Shown here: positions 43,945 through 55,096 of the stretch, one piece after another | Layout of the letters: every line of letters begins with the position of its first letter | How positions within the stretch are numbered: the first letter of the stretch is position 1 | DNA from: Burkholderia ubonensis subsp. mesacidophila | Lineage (GTDB): Bacteria; Pseudomonadota; Gammaproteobacteria; Burkholderiales; Burkholderiaceae | NCBI RefSeq assembly: GCF_002097715.1 | Contig: NZ_CP020738.1 | Span: 558,001-622,000, forward strand | Direction of reading: 5' to 3' | Length of the DNA: 64,000 nucleotides | Made by a program: the position numbers and the translations under genes | The notes under the pieces: generated by a model | What the model was told of the DNA's origin: nothing | Seen by the model: the letters and a program-made list of their open reading frames with translations, nothing else | The model's database searches: none

Positions 43945-44828
43945 GCACGCTGCATCCGACCTTGCCGCCGCTGCCGCCGGTGCGCGCGGAATACGAATTG
44001 CCGTTGCAGGCGCCGCTCGACGTCGAACGCGCGGTTCCCGTGACGCTCATGCGTCGCGTGCTGGATGCCGGCTGGTTTCGTCGCGCGCTGATCGCGCTGG
44101 TGCTGATCGGCGCATGGGAAATCACCGCGCGGCTCGTCGCCAACGACCTGCTCGTGCCGACCTTCGGCGCGACGTGCGTCGCGTTCGCGCAGGGCATCGC
44201 GTCGGGCGAACTGCTCGTGAAGACGGGCATCTCGCTGTCGGTGCTGCTGCGCGGCTATGCGCTCGGCGTCGCGCTCGCGTTCGCGCTGACGTCGGTCGCG
44301 GTGTCGACGCGTATCGGCCGCGACCTGCTGTCGATGCTGACGTCGATGTTCAACCCGCTGCCGTCGATCGCGCTGCTGCCGATCGCGTTGCTGTGGTTCG
44401 GCCTCGGCACCGGCAGCCTGCTGTTCGTGCTCGTGCACGCGGTGCTGTGGCCGCTCGCGCTGAACATGTACACGGGCTTTCTCGGCGTGCCCGCGACGCT
44501 GCGGATGGCCGGCCGCAACTACGGGCTGACGGGGCTGCGCCAGGTCGCGCTGATCCTCGTGCCTGCGGCGCTGCCGTCGATCCTCGCGGGCCTGCGCGTC
44601 GGCTGGGCGTTCGCGTGGCGCACGCTGATCGCCGCCGAACTCGTGTTCGGCGCGAGCGCCGGGCAGGGTGGGCTCGGCTGGTACATCTTCCAGAACCGCA
44701 ACGAGCTGTATACGGATCGCGTGTTCGCGGGGCTCGCGGCGGTGATCGTGATCGGGCTGTTGGTCGAGCATCTGGTGTTCGATACGCTCGAACGGCTGAC
44801 TGTGCGGCGGTGGGGGGTGCAGCATTGA
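43941..44828 (+). CDS. ABC transporter permease (SsuC/TauC-like)
   Basis: A 295-residue BPD_transp_1 permease with about six membrane helices. ALIALVLIGAWEITARLVAN opens the membrane part. The EAA-type loop region is FLGVPATLRMAGRNYGLTGL, followed by LPSILAGLRVGWAFAWRTLI. It belongs to the sulfonate/nitrate/taurine branch. It completes the TauD, binding protein, ATPase, permease unit. Confidence 0.9.
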   Translation: MSTLHPTLPPLPPVRAEYELPLQAPLDVERAVPVTLMRRVLDAGWFRRALIALVLIGAWEITARLVANDLLVPTFGATCVAFAQGIASGELLVKTGISLSVLLRGYALGVALAFALTSVAVSTRIGRDLLSMLTSMFNPLPSIALLPIALLWFGLGTGSLLFVLVHAVLWPLALNMYTGFLGVPATLRMAGRNYGLTGLRQVALILVPAALPSILAGLRVGWAFAWRTLIAAELVFGASAGQGGLGWYIFQNRNELYTDRVFAGLAAVIVIGLLVEHLVFDTLERLTVRRWGVQH

Positions 44829-44945
44829 AGCGGCGGAACGGCCGCGTGCCGCCGGCTCGCTTGACCGCGCGACCGTTACCCGTTGTCGGGTCGCGTTCGC
44901 GGATCAAGCAACGGGGGCAGCGTTATTGCTGGGCAAGGCCTGCCT

Positions 44946-45600
44946 TCAATGCCTGCCAGAAGCAGGCATTCTCCATCCCAGCGCATACATCGACGTCCCG
45001 GCCAGACCGTATGCATTGACGAGGCTCGCCTTCAGCTGCACGCTGCGCGCGTTTTCGGTCCACACCGTGTGCGTGCCGCTGCCGTCGTCGGCTGCATAGC
45101 GAAACGTCACCGAATCGTTCGAGCCGACGTAGCTTGGCGTCACGCCATACTGCTTGACGAGTGCATCGGTATCGGCCCAAGAGCGCTGCGTACCGGAATG
45201 GGGCGCACGCCAGTCGTAGCCGTACGACGGCAGGCCGCTCAGGATCTTGTCCGCTGACACCAGCGAGACGGCATAGTCGAGGTCGTTTTCAATCCAGTCG
45301 GAGCCTGCGACCGGACCCGGGTTCCAGGCCGGGATCGTCTCGTCGTAGGTCATGATCTGCAGGTAATCCGCACCGGCGCCGAGCGCGCGCAAGTCATAGC
45401 CGTAGTTGGCCGAGTCCGTCTCGTCGGCCGTCGAGAACGCGGGTAGGCTGACGATGAGCTTGAGCCCTTGCGCATGCAGCGCTCGGCCCAGCACCTGCAC
45501 GAAGTTGCTGAAATTGTTGCGGTCGCCTTGATCGATCTGTTCGAAATCGATGTTGACGCGCGCGAAACTCGCGAGCGTTACAGGGGCGCCGTCTAGAGGA
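44946..45600 (-). pseudogene. Truncated glycoside hydrolase family 18 (chitinase-like) gene
   Basis: The C-terminal part of a GH18 enzyme. The minus-strand frame opens right after a stop near 45606 with DGAPVTLASFARVNIDFEQI, which holds the end of the DxxDxDxE-type motif (NIDFEQ, Glu catalytic), then GLKLIVSLPAFST, ADYLQIMTYDETIPAW and SYGYDWRAPHSGT. About 218 residues remain, whereas GH18 domains need about 300, and no N-terminal strands or signal peptide are found. A GTG start at 45500 would leave out the catalytic Glu. So this is a broken gene. Confidence 0.8.
44947..44970. terminator. Inverted repeat at the end of the GH18 remnant
   Basis: AATGCCTGC and its exact complement around a short CAGAA/TTCTG loop form a 9-bp stem that overlaps the last codons and stop of the GH18 remnant. 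It may terminate minus-strand transcription or, read the other way, the ABC transporter operon. Confidence 0.45.
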
Positions 45601-45601
45601 C

Positions 45602-45910
45602 GTTAACGGCGGTGATACTGGAAACTCAAATCCATCCGTGCAAGACGTGAAATGTGACAAGAGTGTGGAATTGCCGGATGTGAAATCGCCTTTCGATATT
45701 CGTTATTATGTTTGGCGTTTTATAACCGCAGTCGTCATCATTCGTCGCTCGGCTTCGTATCGCCGATCCGGTTCATGCAAGACTGGCTCAAGGCTCGGCA
45801 GACGAAAGGGACGGCCGCATAATCCGGGGCCTATGGAATGCGAATAACAGAGGGAAGGTCACCGCGAACCTGAACTGGCTTCAAACCCGACACTCAACCA
45901 AGGAGAACCG
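45602..45910. other. Intergenic region upstream of lipoprotein
   Basis: About 310 bp without a gene. The middle (45680-45760) is AT-rich relative to the genome (TTCGTTATTATGTTTGGCGT near 45698) and is a likely promoter zone for the lipoprotein. The left edge coincides with the breakpoint of the GH18 remnant. Confidence 0.4.
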
Positions 45911-46291
45911 ATGTATTCCAATCGCTTGCGAGCCGTATGCCTGTCGCTGGCCCTGGCGGCACTGCTGGGCGCCTGCACAAAAAAAGAAGAGGTTGCCACT
46001 CAGGAAGTTGCCACCCGAGAGGTCGGCGACCAAACGGCGGTCAAGGACACTGATCTGCCAAAAGAATGTATCGAGGCCGAACAAGCCCAGCGCGAGTGCA
46101 CCGAAGCCCAGGCTGCCGGCTACGAGCGCGTTGGCCACCCGGAGGCCGGCAAGCTACTGCGCGAGGCCTTGCCCAAGGAATTGGAGCAGGCGCGTGCCCG
46201 CTGGCGATCGGCGCCCGACAAGCATGTTCTCGCACAAAGCTGCGCGATGGGACGGGACACCATTCGCGCCCAGCCGGGGTGCCACCGGTAA
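45911..46291 (+). CDS. Putative lipoprotein
   Basis: A 126-residue exported lipoprotein: the signal peptide RAVCLSLALAALLGAC ends in a lipobox LLGAC, with Cys22 expected to carry lipid. A small repeat (EEVATQEVATREVGDQ) follows. The rest contains four Cys (CIEAEQAQREC, SCAMG, GCHR) that could form two disulfides in the periplasm. The ATG has AAGGAGA. Function unknown; it resembles no family I can name. Confidence 0.78.
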   Translation: MYSNRLRAVCLSLALAALLGACTKKEEVATQEVATREVGDQTAVKDTDLPKECIEAEQAQRECTEAQAAGYERVGHPEAGKLLREALPKELEQARARWRSAPDKHVLAQSCAMGRDTIRAQPGCHR

Positions 46292-46363
46292 AGCGATCCG
46301 TCACGATCGGGCTCGATTGAAATGGCCTGCTGGGGCCTATGCCGAGGCGACGCAGCGCGCGAC

Positions 46364-46403
46364 CAAAAAACAACGCGTAGCGACATGAGTCGCTACGCGT
46401 TGT
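46364..46403 (-). terminator. Strong intrinsic terminator of groESL
   Basis: A perfect 15-bp inverted repeat, ACAACGCGTAGCGAC and its complement, at 46370-46384 and 46389-46403 with a 4-base loop. Read on the minus strand it is followed by TTTTTT and lies 54 bp past the groEL stop, making it a textbook Rho-independent terminator. Confidence 0.88.
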
Positions 46404-46457
46404 TCGTTGCTTTGCGGAATCAATCGCGCCGGTACACCGGCACGCGGCTCCTCTCGA

Positions 46458-48110
<1,653 letters not shown>

Positions 48111-48401
48111 TTATTGATTGACGACGGCGACGATGTCTTCCTCGCGCAGCACGAGGAGTTCGCTGCCGTCCACCTTGACCGTCTGGCCCGCGTACTTGCC
48201 GAACAGCACGCGCTCGCCGACCTTCAGGTCGGGCACGATGCGCTGGCCGTCGTTGTCCCGGCGGCCGGGGCCGACCGCGATCACTTCGCCCTGGTCGGGC
48301 TTCTCCGCGGCGCTGTCGGGAATCACGATGCCGGAAGCGGTGGTGGTTTCCTGGTCGAGTCGCTTCACGATGACTCGATCGTGCAAGGGGCGTAGGCTCA
48401 T
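48111..48401 (-). CDS. groES: Co-chaperonin GroES (10 kDa)
   Basis: A 96-residue Gro[22 protein letters not shown], then the mobile loop ([17 protein letters not shown]), and the roof/base segment [20 protein letters not shown]. The start is the ATG at 48401 (MSLRPLHDR); upstream in-frame codons belong to the leader with CIRCE. It forms the lid of the GroEL encoded immediately downstream. Confidence 0.97.
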   Translation of the reverse strand: MSLRPLHDRVIVKRLDQETTTASGIVIPDSAAEKPDQGEVIAVGPGRRDNDGQRIVPDLKVGERVLFGKYAGQTVKVDGSELLVLREEDIVAVVNQ

Positions 48402-48423
48402 CAGTGCGTCCTGTCGAATGTGG

Positions 48424-48450
48424 TTGGCACTCTTCATCGGAGAGTGCTGA
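48424..48450 (-). promoter_or_regulatory. CIRCE element (HrcA operator) upstream of groES
   Basis: Inverted repeat TTGGCACTC, nine bases, GAGTGCTGA, matching the CIRCE consensus (TTAGCACTC-N9-GAGTGCTAA) except at two outer positions. It lies 22 bp before the groES start, in the leader, where HrcA represses. Confidence 0.9.
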
Positions 48451-48597
48451 CGAGTATAGGAACGCGTGCCGGCGCGATCCAATAACGGATTGCGAAATGC
48501 ATTTGCGCGGGCGTGAATTGGGGCGGGCGGCGCGCGGCGGCGAGCCGGCAGGCGCGGATGGACATGCAGATGAAAGCTCGGATGGAAGCGCGCCGCG

Positions 48598-49551
48598 TCA
48601 GATCAGCAGCGTCAGCGTGCGGAACAGCGCGAGGTCTTCCTTGCGCGCGGAGCGCGCGTGACGCCGGATCACCTGCAGCAGGCAGTCGATGAAGCAGCGC
48701 GCCGCGTCGCTCTGCGTGCTGCTGCGGCGCGTGACGATGCCGAGCTCGCGCGGCTCGAAGCGTTCCTTCAGCGACAGCGCGCGCATCCGCTCGCCGAACG
48801 GCGGCACGACGCTCAGGATCGTCGGGCACCACGTGCACATGTCCGCCTGTTCGAGCATCGTCTGCAGCATCGCGACCGATTGCGCGCGGACGATGCGCCG
48901 CTCGTCGATCTGTGCGCCGTGGCGCGTGAACAGGTAATCGACGAGCGCGGCCTGTCCGTCCGGCGCGAAATTCAGCACCCAGTCCTGGTCGAGCAGGTCG
49001 TGGATCGAGCGGACGCGCTCGCGTGGGTGGCCGGCGCGCACCATCACCGACGTCTCGTAGGTCAGCACCGGCTCGCACGCGAATTCCTGCGCGGCCACGC
49101 CCGGCTGCACCTGCCCGAGCGCGAAATCCATGCTGCCGTCGCGCAGCAGCGGCTGCGCGACGGCCATCAATCCTTCATACAGTTCCAGGCGCACGTCGGG
49201 CATCCGCTCGCGAAACAGCAGCACCGTCTCGGCGAGAAACGTCAGCGTGAGCCACGGCGTGACGCCGACGCTCAACCGCCCTTCGACGCGGCCGCGCATC
49301 CGGGCGAGATCGCTTTGCGCATGTTCGAGCTGCTTGAGCACGAGCTTCGCGTGCGTGAGCAGCGCCTTGCCGTATTCGGTGAAGCCGATCCCTTCCGGCG
49401 CGCGCACGAGCAGCGGCAGGCGTTCGCTTGCCTCCAGTTCGCGCAGCGCCCGCGTGACGGCGGCCTGCGACAGGCCCAGCACGCGCGCCGCGCCGCGAAT
49501 GCTTCCGGCCTCCGCGCTCGCGACGAGCGCCTGCAGCTGATGCAGCTTCAT
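48598..49551 (-). CDS. LysR-family transcriptional regulator
   Basis: A 317-residue LysR protein. [23 protein letters not shown], then [20 protein letters not shown]. The effector half ([36 protein letters not shown]) is of the TdcA/CbbR kind. The ATG at 49551 is chosen because GGAG lies eight bases upstream. It diverges from the M20/binding protein/porin operon and is its likely regulator. Confidence 0.9.
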   Translation of the reverse strand: MKLHQLQALVASAEAGSIRGAARVLGLSQAAVTRALRELEASERLPLLVRAPEGIGFTEYGKALLTHAKLVLKQLEHAQSDLARMRGRVEGRLSVGVTPWLTLTFLAETVLLFRERMPDVRLELYEGLMAVAQPLLRDGSMDFALGQVQPGVAAQEFACEPVLTYETSVMVRAGHPRERVRSIHDLLDQDWVLNFAPDGQAALVDYLFTRHGAQIDERRIVRAQSVAMLQTMLEQADMCTWCPTILSVVPPFGERMRALSLKERFEPRELGIVTRRSSTQSDAARCFIDCLLQVIRRHARSARKEDLALFRTLTLLI

Positions 49552-49687
49552 GATCACGACTCCGACAACGAGAGGTTGTCATCATAACGAAACCGGGGCT
49601 GTTCGCCGGCATTTTCGCTGCATACGATCCGGCCAACGATCAGCCATCCGGCGATCGGCGGCGATACGGAACCGGGGAGCGGGAAAA

Positions 49688-50863
49688 TTGGATTCGACAC
49701 GCATTCCGCCCGAGATGGCGGCAATCGAAGCGGAAATGATCGCGCTGCGGCGCCGGCTGCATGCGCATCCGGAGCTCGGCTTCGAGGAGCGCGCGACGAG
49801 CGGGCTCGTCGCTGACTGCCTGACAACGTGGGGTTATCGGGTGACGCGCGGCCTCGGCGGCACCGGCGTGGTCGGCACGCTGACGCGCGGCGCGGGCCGC
49901 CGGCTCGGCCTGCGCGCGGACATGGACGCGCTGCCGATCCGCGAGACGACCGGGCTGCCGTACGCGAGCCGGATCGACGGCGTGATGCACGCGTGCGGCC
50001 ACGACGGCCACACGGCGATGCTGCTCGCGGCCGCGCGCTGCCTGGCGGAACGCGAACGGTTCCGCGGCACGCTGAACCTGATTTTCCAGCCGGCCGAGGA
50101 AGGGCTCGGCGGCGCGCAGCGGATGATCGAAGACGGCCTGTTCGCGCGCTTTCCGTGCGACGCGGTGTTCGCGATGCACAACGTGCCGGGCTTGCCGGCG
50201 GGCAAGCTTGGCTTCTGCGACGGCCCGTTCATGGCGTCGGCCGACGAGGTGCGCGTGCGCGTGACCGGGCGTGGCGGGCACGGCGCGGCGCCGCACGCAA
50301 CCGTGGACCCGGTGGTCGTCTGCGCATCGATCGTGATGGCGCTGCAGACGATCGTGTCGCGCAACGTGAACCCGCAGGCGCTTGCGATCATCACGGCCGG
50401 CTCGATTCACGCGGGCACGGCGTCGAACGTGATTCCGCCGCACGCGGATCTCGAACTCAGCGTGCGCGCGCTGTCGCCCGACGTGCGCGCGCTGCTCGAA
50501 CGACGCATCCGCGAGACCGTGCACGGCCAGGCGGCAAGCTACGGCGCGACGGCCGAGATCGACTACCGCCTCGGCTACCCGGTGCTCGTCAATCACGCGG
50601 ACGAAACGGCCTTCGCGCGGCAGGTCGCGCGCGACTGGGGCGGCGACGGCGCAGTGATCGAGCAACTGCAGCCGATCGCCGCGAGCGAGGATTTCGCGTT
50701 CATGCTGAACGCGTGCCCGGGCAGCTACCTGTCGATCGGCAACGGCAACGGCGACGGCACGGCCGGATGCGCGCTGCACAACCCCGGCTACGACTTCAAC
50801 GACGCGATTCTCGCGACCGGCGCGAGCTACTGGGTTGCGCTCGCGGAGCGGTTTCTCGGCTGA
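49688..50863 (+). CDS. M20-family amidohydrolase (hippurate hydrolase-like)
   Basis: A 391-residue metal-dependent amidohydrolase of the M20D group. Metal site HACGHDGHTAMLLAAARCLA (His101, Cys103, His105 region), the second ligand pair in FQPAEEGLGGAQRMIEDGLF, and the dimerisation domain with GRGGHGAAPHATVDPVVVCA. The start is TTG at 49688 with GGGAGCGGG upstream; longer frames upstream look unrelated. These enzymes release an amino acid from N-acyl or N-aroyl conjugates. A binding protein for an amino acid and a porin follow in the same unit. Confidence 0.9.
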   Translation: MDSTRIPPEMAAIEAEMIALRRRLHAHPELGFEERATSGLVADCLTTWGYRVTRGLGGTGVVGTLTRGAGRRLGLRADMDALPIRETTGLPYASRIDGVMHACGHDGHTAMLLAAARCLAERERFRGTLNLIFQPAEEGLGGAQRMIEDGLFARFPCDAVFAMHNVPGLPAGKLGFCDGPFMASADEVRVRVTGRGGHGAAPHATVDPVVVCASIVMALQTIVSRNVNPQALAIITAGSIHAGTASNVIPPHADLELSVRALSPDVRALLERRIRETVHGQAASYGATAEIDYRLGYPVLVNHADETAFARQVARDWGGDGAVIEQLQPIAASEDFAFMLNACPGSYLSIGNGNGDGTAGCALHNPGYDFNDAILATGASYWVALAERFLG

Positions 50864-50915
50864 CATGGCACGACGATTTCGATTCATACATCAAGTACAC
50901 ACAAGGAGACAGGCA

Positions 50916-51701
50916 ATGAAGAAGTGGATGGCGGCAGCCGCGATAGCGCTCGCGGCGGGAGCGGCGCACGCAGGCGGCGACTGGGCAGGCAGGGAGATTC
51001 GTCTCGCGGTCGATCCGACTTACCCGCCGCTCGAATACAAGCTGCCCGACGGCACGCTGGCGGGCTTCGGCATCGACATCACGAACGCGCTGTGCGCCGA
51101 GTTGCGCGCCCGCTGCGTGTGGGTGGAGTCGAGCTTCGACGGGATGATTCCCGGCCTGCTCGCGCGCAAGTTCGACGTGATCGCGTCGTCGATGACGATC
51201 ACGCCGAAGCGGATGCAGCAGATCGCGTTCACGAACCGCATCTCGAACGCGCCCGCGCGTCTCGTCGTGCACAAGGGTTCGCCGCTGCTGCCGAGCGCCG
51301 GATCGCTGAAGGGCAAGCGCATCGGCGTCGAGCAGGGCTCGGCCCAGGCCGACTATGCGATCGCGAACTGGCAGGCGGCCGGCGTGCAGATCGTGTCGTA
51401 CCCGAACCAGGACCAGGTGTACGCCGATCTCGTGACGGGCCGGCTCGACGCGGCGTTCCAGGCGTCGATCGCCGCGAGCGACGGGTTCCTGAAGAAGCCA
51501 CAAGGCAAGGACTTCATGTTCGCGGGCGCGCCGATCGACGACCCGAAGTACTTCGGCCAGGGCGACGGGCTCGGGTTGCGCAAGCAGGACGTCGAGCTGC
51601 GCGACGCGTTCAACCATGCGCTCGCGGCGATTCTCGCGAACGGCACGTACGCGCGCATCAACCGGAAGTACTTCGACTTCGATATCTACGGCGCGAAGTA
51701 A
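50916..51701 (+). CDS. Amino-acid ABC transporter binding protein (His/Lys/Arg/Orn type)
   Basis: A 261-residue periplasmic binding protein of the family-3 type. The signal peptide MKKWMAAAAIALAAGAAHAG is followed by IRLAVDPTYPPLEYKLPDGT and LVGFGIDI-like start of the first lobe; FDVIASSMTITPKRMQQIAF and GKRIGVEQGSAQADYA are typical of the ArgT/HisJ group. The ATG follows AAGGAGAC. No permease or ATPase is nearby. Placement after an M20 hydrolase suggests it takes up the amino acid released or its conjugate. Confidence 0.9.
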   Translation: MKKWMAAAAIALAAGAAHAGGDWAGREIRLAVDPTYPPLEYKLPDGTLAGFGIDITNALCAELRARCVWVESSFDGMIPGLLARKFDVIASSMTITPKRMQQIAFTNRISNAPARLVVHKGSPLLPSAGSLKGKRIGVEQGSAQADYAIANWQAAGVQIVSYPNQDQVYADLVTGRLDAAFQASIAASDGFLKKPQGKDFMFAGAPIDDPKYFGQGDGLGLRKQDVELRDAFNHALAAILANGTYARINRKYFDFDIYGAK

Positions 51702-51760
51702 GCCGCGCGACCGACGCGCCGAAAACAGCCGGCGCGGCACAAAATCAATCAGGATGGCAA

Positions 51761-52945
51761 ATGAATTGGAGATCGCTTTACGTCATCGTGCCGGCGCTGT
51801 GCGCGGCGCCCGCGTTCGCGCAGAGCAGCGTCACGCTGTACGGCCTCGTCGATGTCGGCATCGACTATACGAACAACGCCGGCGGCCACAGCGTGTGGCA
51901 GATGGCGAGCGGATTCGCGCAGGGCAGCCGCTGGGGCCTGAAGGGCAGCGAGGATCTCGGCGGCGGCTACAGCGCGCTGTTCCAGATCGAGAACGGCTTC
52001 AACGTCAACAACGGCACGCTTGCGCAGGGCGGCCGCATGTTCGGCCGGCAGGCGTACGTCGGGCTCGGCAGCACGCGCTTCGGCACGTTGACGCTCGGCC
52101 GGCAATACGATTCCGTCGTCGACTACCTCGCGCCGACGACCGCGAACGGCAGCTGGGGCGTGTATCCGTTCTCGCATCCGCTCGACAACGACAATACGGG
52201 CAACACGTTCCGCGTGAACAACGCGCTCAAGTACGCGAGCCCGGATTTTGCCGGGTTCTCGTTCGGCGGCGCGTACGGTTTCAGCAACGACGCGGGCTTC
52301 GCGAACAACCGGCAATGGAGCGTCGGCGCGCAGTACGAGCAGGGCGGGCTGCTCGTCGGCGCGGCGTTCCTGAACGCGGACGGGCCCGGCGCGACGCCGG
52401 GCGGCGCGATCGCGGGTGCGGGATCGGTCGGGGCCGACGCGAACTTCGTGTCGTCGCGGCTGCGGATCTTCGGCGCGGGCGTCAGCTACACGGCGGGCTC
52501 CGCGACGGTCGGGTTCGCGTACACGAACAGCAACGTGAGCCGGCCGACGGCGAACCTCGGCTACCTGTCCGGCGACGAGACGATTCAGCCGGTGACGGGA
52601 CCGCTCGCCGGCGGGATGGTGGCATCGATCAAGTACCAGAACTTCGAAGTGAACGGCAAGTACCAGTTCACGCCCGCGTTCTTCGTCGGCGCGCAATATG
52701 TGTACACGACGGTTCGCTACGACGCGACGACGGGCAGCGTGAAGCCGAAGATCCATTCGGTCGGGCTGATGGCCGACTACAACCTGTCGAAGCGCACGGA
52801 CGTGTACGTGATGGGCGCGTACCAGAAGGTCGCGGGCGACGCGACCGGTTCGTCGCTCGACCAGGCCGGTATTGCGGGCGCGGCCGATCTGTCGTCGACG
52901 TCGAGGCAACTGATGGTGCATGCGGGAATCCGCCACAGGTTCTGA
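51761..52945 (+). CDS. Outer-membrane porin (Gram-negative porin, Burkholderia type)
   Basis: A 394-residue trimeric porin. The signal peptide (NWRSLYVIVPALCAAPAFAQ) is followed by SSVTLYGLVDVGIDYTNNAG, the first strand of Burkholderia OpcP/OmpC-like porins, and by GSRWGLKGSEDLGGGYSALF. It ends with the C-terminal Phe (MVHAGIRHRF) required for outer-membrane insertion. The ATG at 51761 has AGGATGG upstream. It is third in the M20/binding-protein unit and probably gives outer-membrane entry for the conjugated substrate. Confidence 0.93.
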   Translation: MNWRSLYVIVPALCAAPAFAQSSVTLYGLVDVGIDYTNNAGGHSVWQMASGFAQGSRWGLKGSEDLGGGYSALFQIENGFNVNNGTLAQGGRMFGRQAYVGLGSTRFGTLTLGRQYDSVVDYLAPTTANGSWGVYPFSHPLDNDNTGNTFRVNNALKYASPDFAGFSFGGAYGFSNDAGFANNRQWSVGAQYEQGGLLVGAAFLNADGPGATPGGAIAGAGSVGADANFVSSRLRIFGAGVSYTAGSATVGFAYTNSNVSRPTANLGYLSGDETIQPVTGPLAGGMVASIKYQNFEVNGKYQFTPAFFVGAQYVYTTVRYDATTGSVKPKIHSVGLMADYNLSKRTDVYVMGAYQKVAGDATGSSLDQAGIAGAADLSSTSRQLMVHAGIRHRF

Positions 52946-52989
52946 GCGAACGAGTCGGCGCCGAGCCGCGCGAGGCCCGGCGCTGCGCG

Positions 52990-54009
52990 TTACCCGGCGA
53001 CCCGGATCACGACCTTCCCGAAGTGCTGCCCAGACTTCAGGTACGCATACGCGTCCGGCGTTTCGTCGAAGCCGAACACGCGATCGACGACCGGCTTGAT
53101 GCCGCGCGCGTCGACGAGCCCGGCCACCGCATCGAGCGTCGCGCGGCTGCCGACCATGATGCCCTGCAGCCGCCGGATGCCGCCGATCAGCGACAGCAGG
53201 CTGAGCTCCGGCCCCGCGAAGCTGCTGAGCCCGCCGATCAACGACACGACGCCGCCCAGTTTCGTCGCGGCGATCGAGCGCGGCAGCGTGTCCCGCCCGC
53301 CGACCTCGACCACGATGTCCGCGCCCGCGCCGCCGGTGAGCCGCAGCACTTCGTCCTGCCATTCGGGCGTCGCGCGATAGTTGATCGTCGCATCGGCGCC
53401 GAGCTGGCGCGCGCGTTCGAGCTTCGCGTCGCTCGACGACGTGATGATCGTGCGCAGTCCGGCCGCCTGCGCGAGCTGCAGCGCGACGATCGACACGCCG
53501 CCCGTGCCGAGCAGCACGACGGTCGAGCCGGGCGCCGCGGCGCCGTCGGCGAACAGTGCATTCCACGCGGTGATGCCCGCGCACGACAGCGTCGACGCTT
53601 CGTCGTAGTCGAGATGCGCGGGGATCGCGACCAGCGCGTTTTCGTCCGAGACGAAATACTCGGCGAGCACGCCGTCGAACTGCGCGCCGGGCGATCCCGT
53701 GACCTTCGACGGCGTGGGCGGCCCGTCGACCCACTTCGGGAAGTACGTGTTGATCACGCGATCGCCGGGCTTGAAGCGCGTGACGTCGCGGCCGGTTTCG
53801 ACGACCTCGCCCGCGCCGTCGGCCACCGGGATCAGCGGCGCGTCGCCGATGCCGAGGTAGTCGCCGCGCGCGAACATCAGGTCGCGAAAGTTCAGCGACG
53901 CCGAATGGATCTTCACGACGACGTCATTCGGGCCCGCCGGACGGCGCGGTGCGTCGATGCGCTGCAATCCGGCGATGCCGGTGCCGGGTTTCACTTGCCA
54001 TGCCTGCAT
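52990..54009 (-). CDS. Zinc-type alcohol dehydrogenase/quinone-reductase-like protein
   Basis: A 339-residue MDR-superfamily oxidoreductase. GroES-like fold with NFRDLMFARGDYLGIGDAPL and GDRVINTYFPKWVDGPPTP; the nucleotide-binding GTGGVSIVALQLAQAAGLRT is intact. It lacks the usual structural-zinc Cys cluster and the catalytic-zinc Cys-His pattern, so it is of the zinc-free (quinone-reductase-like) kind. It diverges from the LysR at 54129, which is its probable regulator. Confidence 0.88.
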   Translation of the reverse strand: MQAWQVKPGTGIAGLQRIDAPRRPAGPNDVVVKIHSASLNFRDLMFARGDYLGIGDAPLIPVADGAGEVVETGRDVTRFKPGDRVINTYFPKWVDGPPTPSKVTGSPGAQFDGVLAEYFVSDENALVAIPAHLDYDEASTLSCAGITAWNALFADGAAAPGSTVVLLGTGGVSIVALQLAQAAGLRTIITSSSDAKLERARQLGADATINYRATPEWQDEVLRLTGGAGADIVVEVGGRDTLPRSIAATKLGGVVSLIGGLSSFAGPELSLLSLIGGIRRLQGIMVGSRATLDAVAGLVDARGIKPVVDRVFGFDETPDAYAYLKSGQHFGKVVIRVAG

Positions 54010-54128
54010 GTCGACTCCTGTTCGTGGTTGACGGGGTCATGATAATGTTGCCCGCAAGGATGCATTGGAGAGAGTTCGGCTACTGACTGTCGCCAGCACG
54101 GCAACGAATCGATAAGGAGAAAAAGAGC

Positions 54129-55061
54129 ATGGAAGATCGCCTGGGCGGCATTGCCGAGTTCGTCGACGTCGTGGAAGCGGGCAGCTTCGCGGCGGCGGCG
54201 CTGCGGATCGGCGTGACGCGCTCGGCCGTCGCGAAGATCGTCGCGCGGCTCGAGCGGCGGCTCGGCGTGCGGCTGCTGCAGCGCACGACGCGCCGCCTGA
54301 GCCTGACCGACGAAGGGCTCGTGTACTACGAGCAATGCCGCCGCGTGCTGGCCGAGCTCGGCGAGACGGAGGCCGCGCTCGACGCGGGCCGCCGCGAGCC
54401 GTCCGGGCGCCTGCGTATCAGCGCGCCGGTGCTGTTCGGCCGGCAGTGCGTCGCGCCGGTCATGCGGCGGCTGGTCGAGCGTCATCCGCGGCTCGAAGTC
54501 GAGATGTCGTTCAGCGATCGCATCACGGACCTCGTCGACGACGGCTTCGACGTCGCGGTGCGCGTCGGCCCGCTCGTCGACACGACCTCGCTGGTTTGCC
54601 GCCCGCTCGGCATGCAGCAGATGGGCATCTGCGCGTCGCCTGCCTATCTGGCGCAACACGGCCGTCCATCGGGTTTTGCGGATCTCGCGTCGCACGTCGG
54701 CATCGCGTACGCGCGCGGCGGGCAGGTTGCGCCGTGGCGGATCGTCGGCGCGGACGGCGACGCGCGCGAGCATCGCGTGAGCGCCCGCCTGCGCTTCGAC
54801 GACCTGCAGGCGATCGCGGACGCCGCCGCGGCCGGCGCGGGGCTCGCGTGGCTGCCGTGCTGGCTGATGGCGCCGTATCTGCGCGACGGCCGCCTCGCGC
54901 TCGTGATGGACAGCGACAGCGTGGGGAGCGCGGAAGTGTTCGCGGTGCGGCCGAACGCGCGGCAGGTGCCGTCGAAGGTGCGGGTGGCGATCGATGCGCT
55001 CGTCGACGAGATCCCGCGTGTGCTGGCGAAGAGTTCGTCCGTCGACGGCGCGCACGGGTAA
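54129..55061 (+). CDS. LysR-family transcriptional regulator
   Basis: A 310-residue LysR. HTH: LGGIAEFVDVVEAGSFAAAA, then GVTRSAVAKIVARLERRLGV. Effector domain GRLRISAPVLFGRQCVAPVM and SFSDRITDLVDDGFDVAVRV, the common DsdC/CrgA-like group. The ATG follows AAGGAG. The neighbour on the other strand is an alcohol dehydrogenase whose start lies about 120 bp away: the likely target. Confidence 0.9.
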   Translation: MEDRLGGIAEFVDVVEAGSFAAAALRIGVTRSAVAKIVARLERRLGVRLLQRTTRRLSLTDEGLVYYEQCRRVLAELGETEAALDAGRREPSGRLRISAPVLFGRQCVAPVMRRLVERHPRLEVEMSFSDRITDLVDDGFDVAVRVGPLVDTTSLVCRPLGMQQMGICASPAYLAQHGRPSGFADLASHVGIAYARGGQVAPWRIVGADGDAREHRVSARLRFDDLQAIADAAAAGAGLAWLPCWLMAPYLRDGRLALVMDSDSVGSAEVFAVRPNARQVPSKVRVAIDALVDEIPRVLAKSSSVDGAHG

Positions 55062-55096
55062 CCGGGGCGCTGCGCGCGGCCCGGTCGACACTCGGC

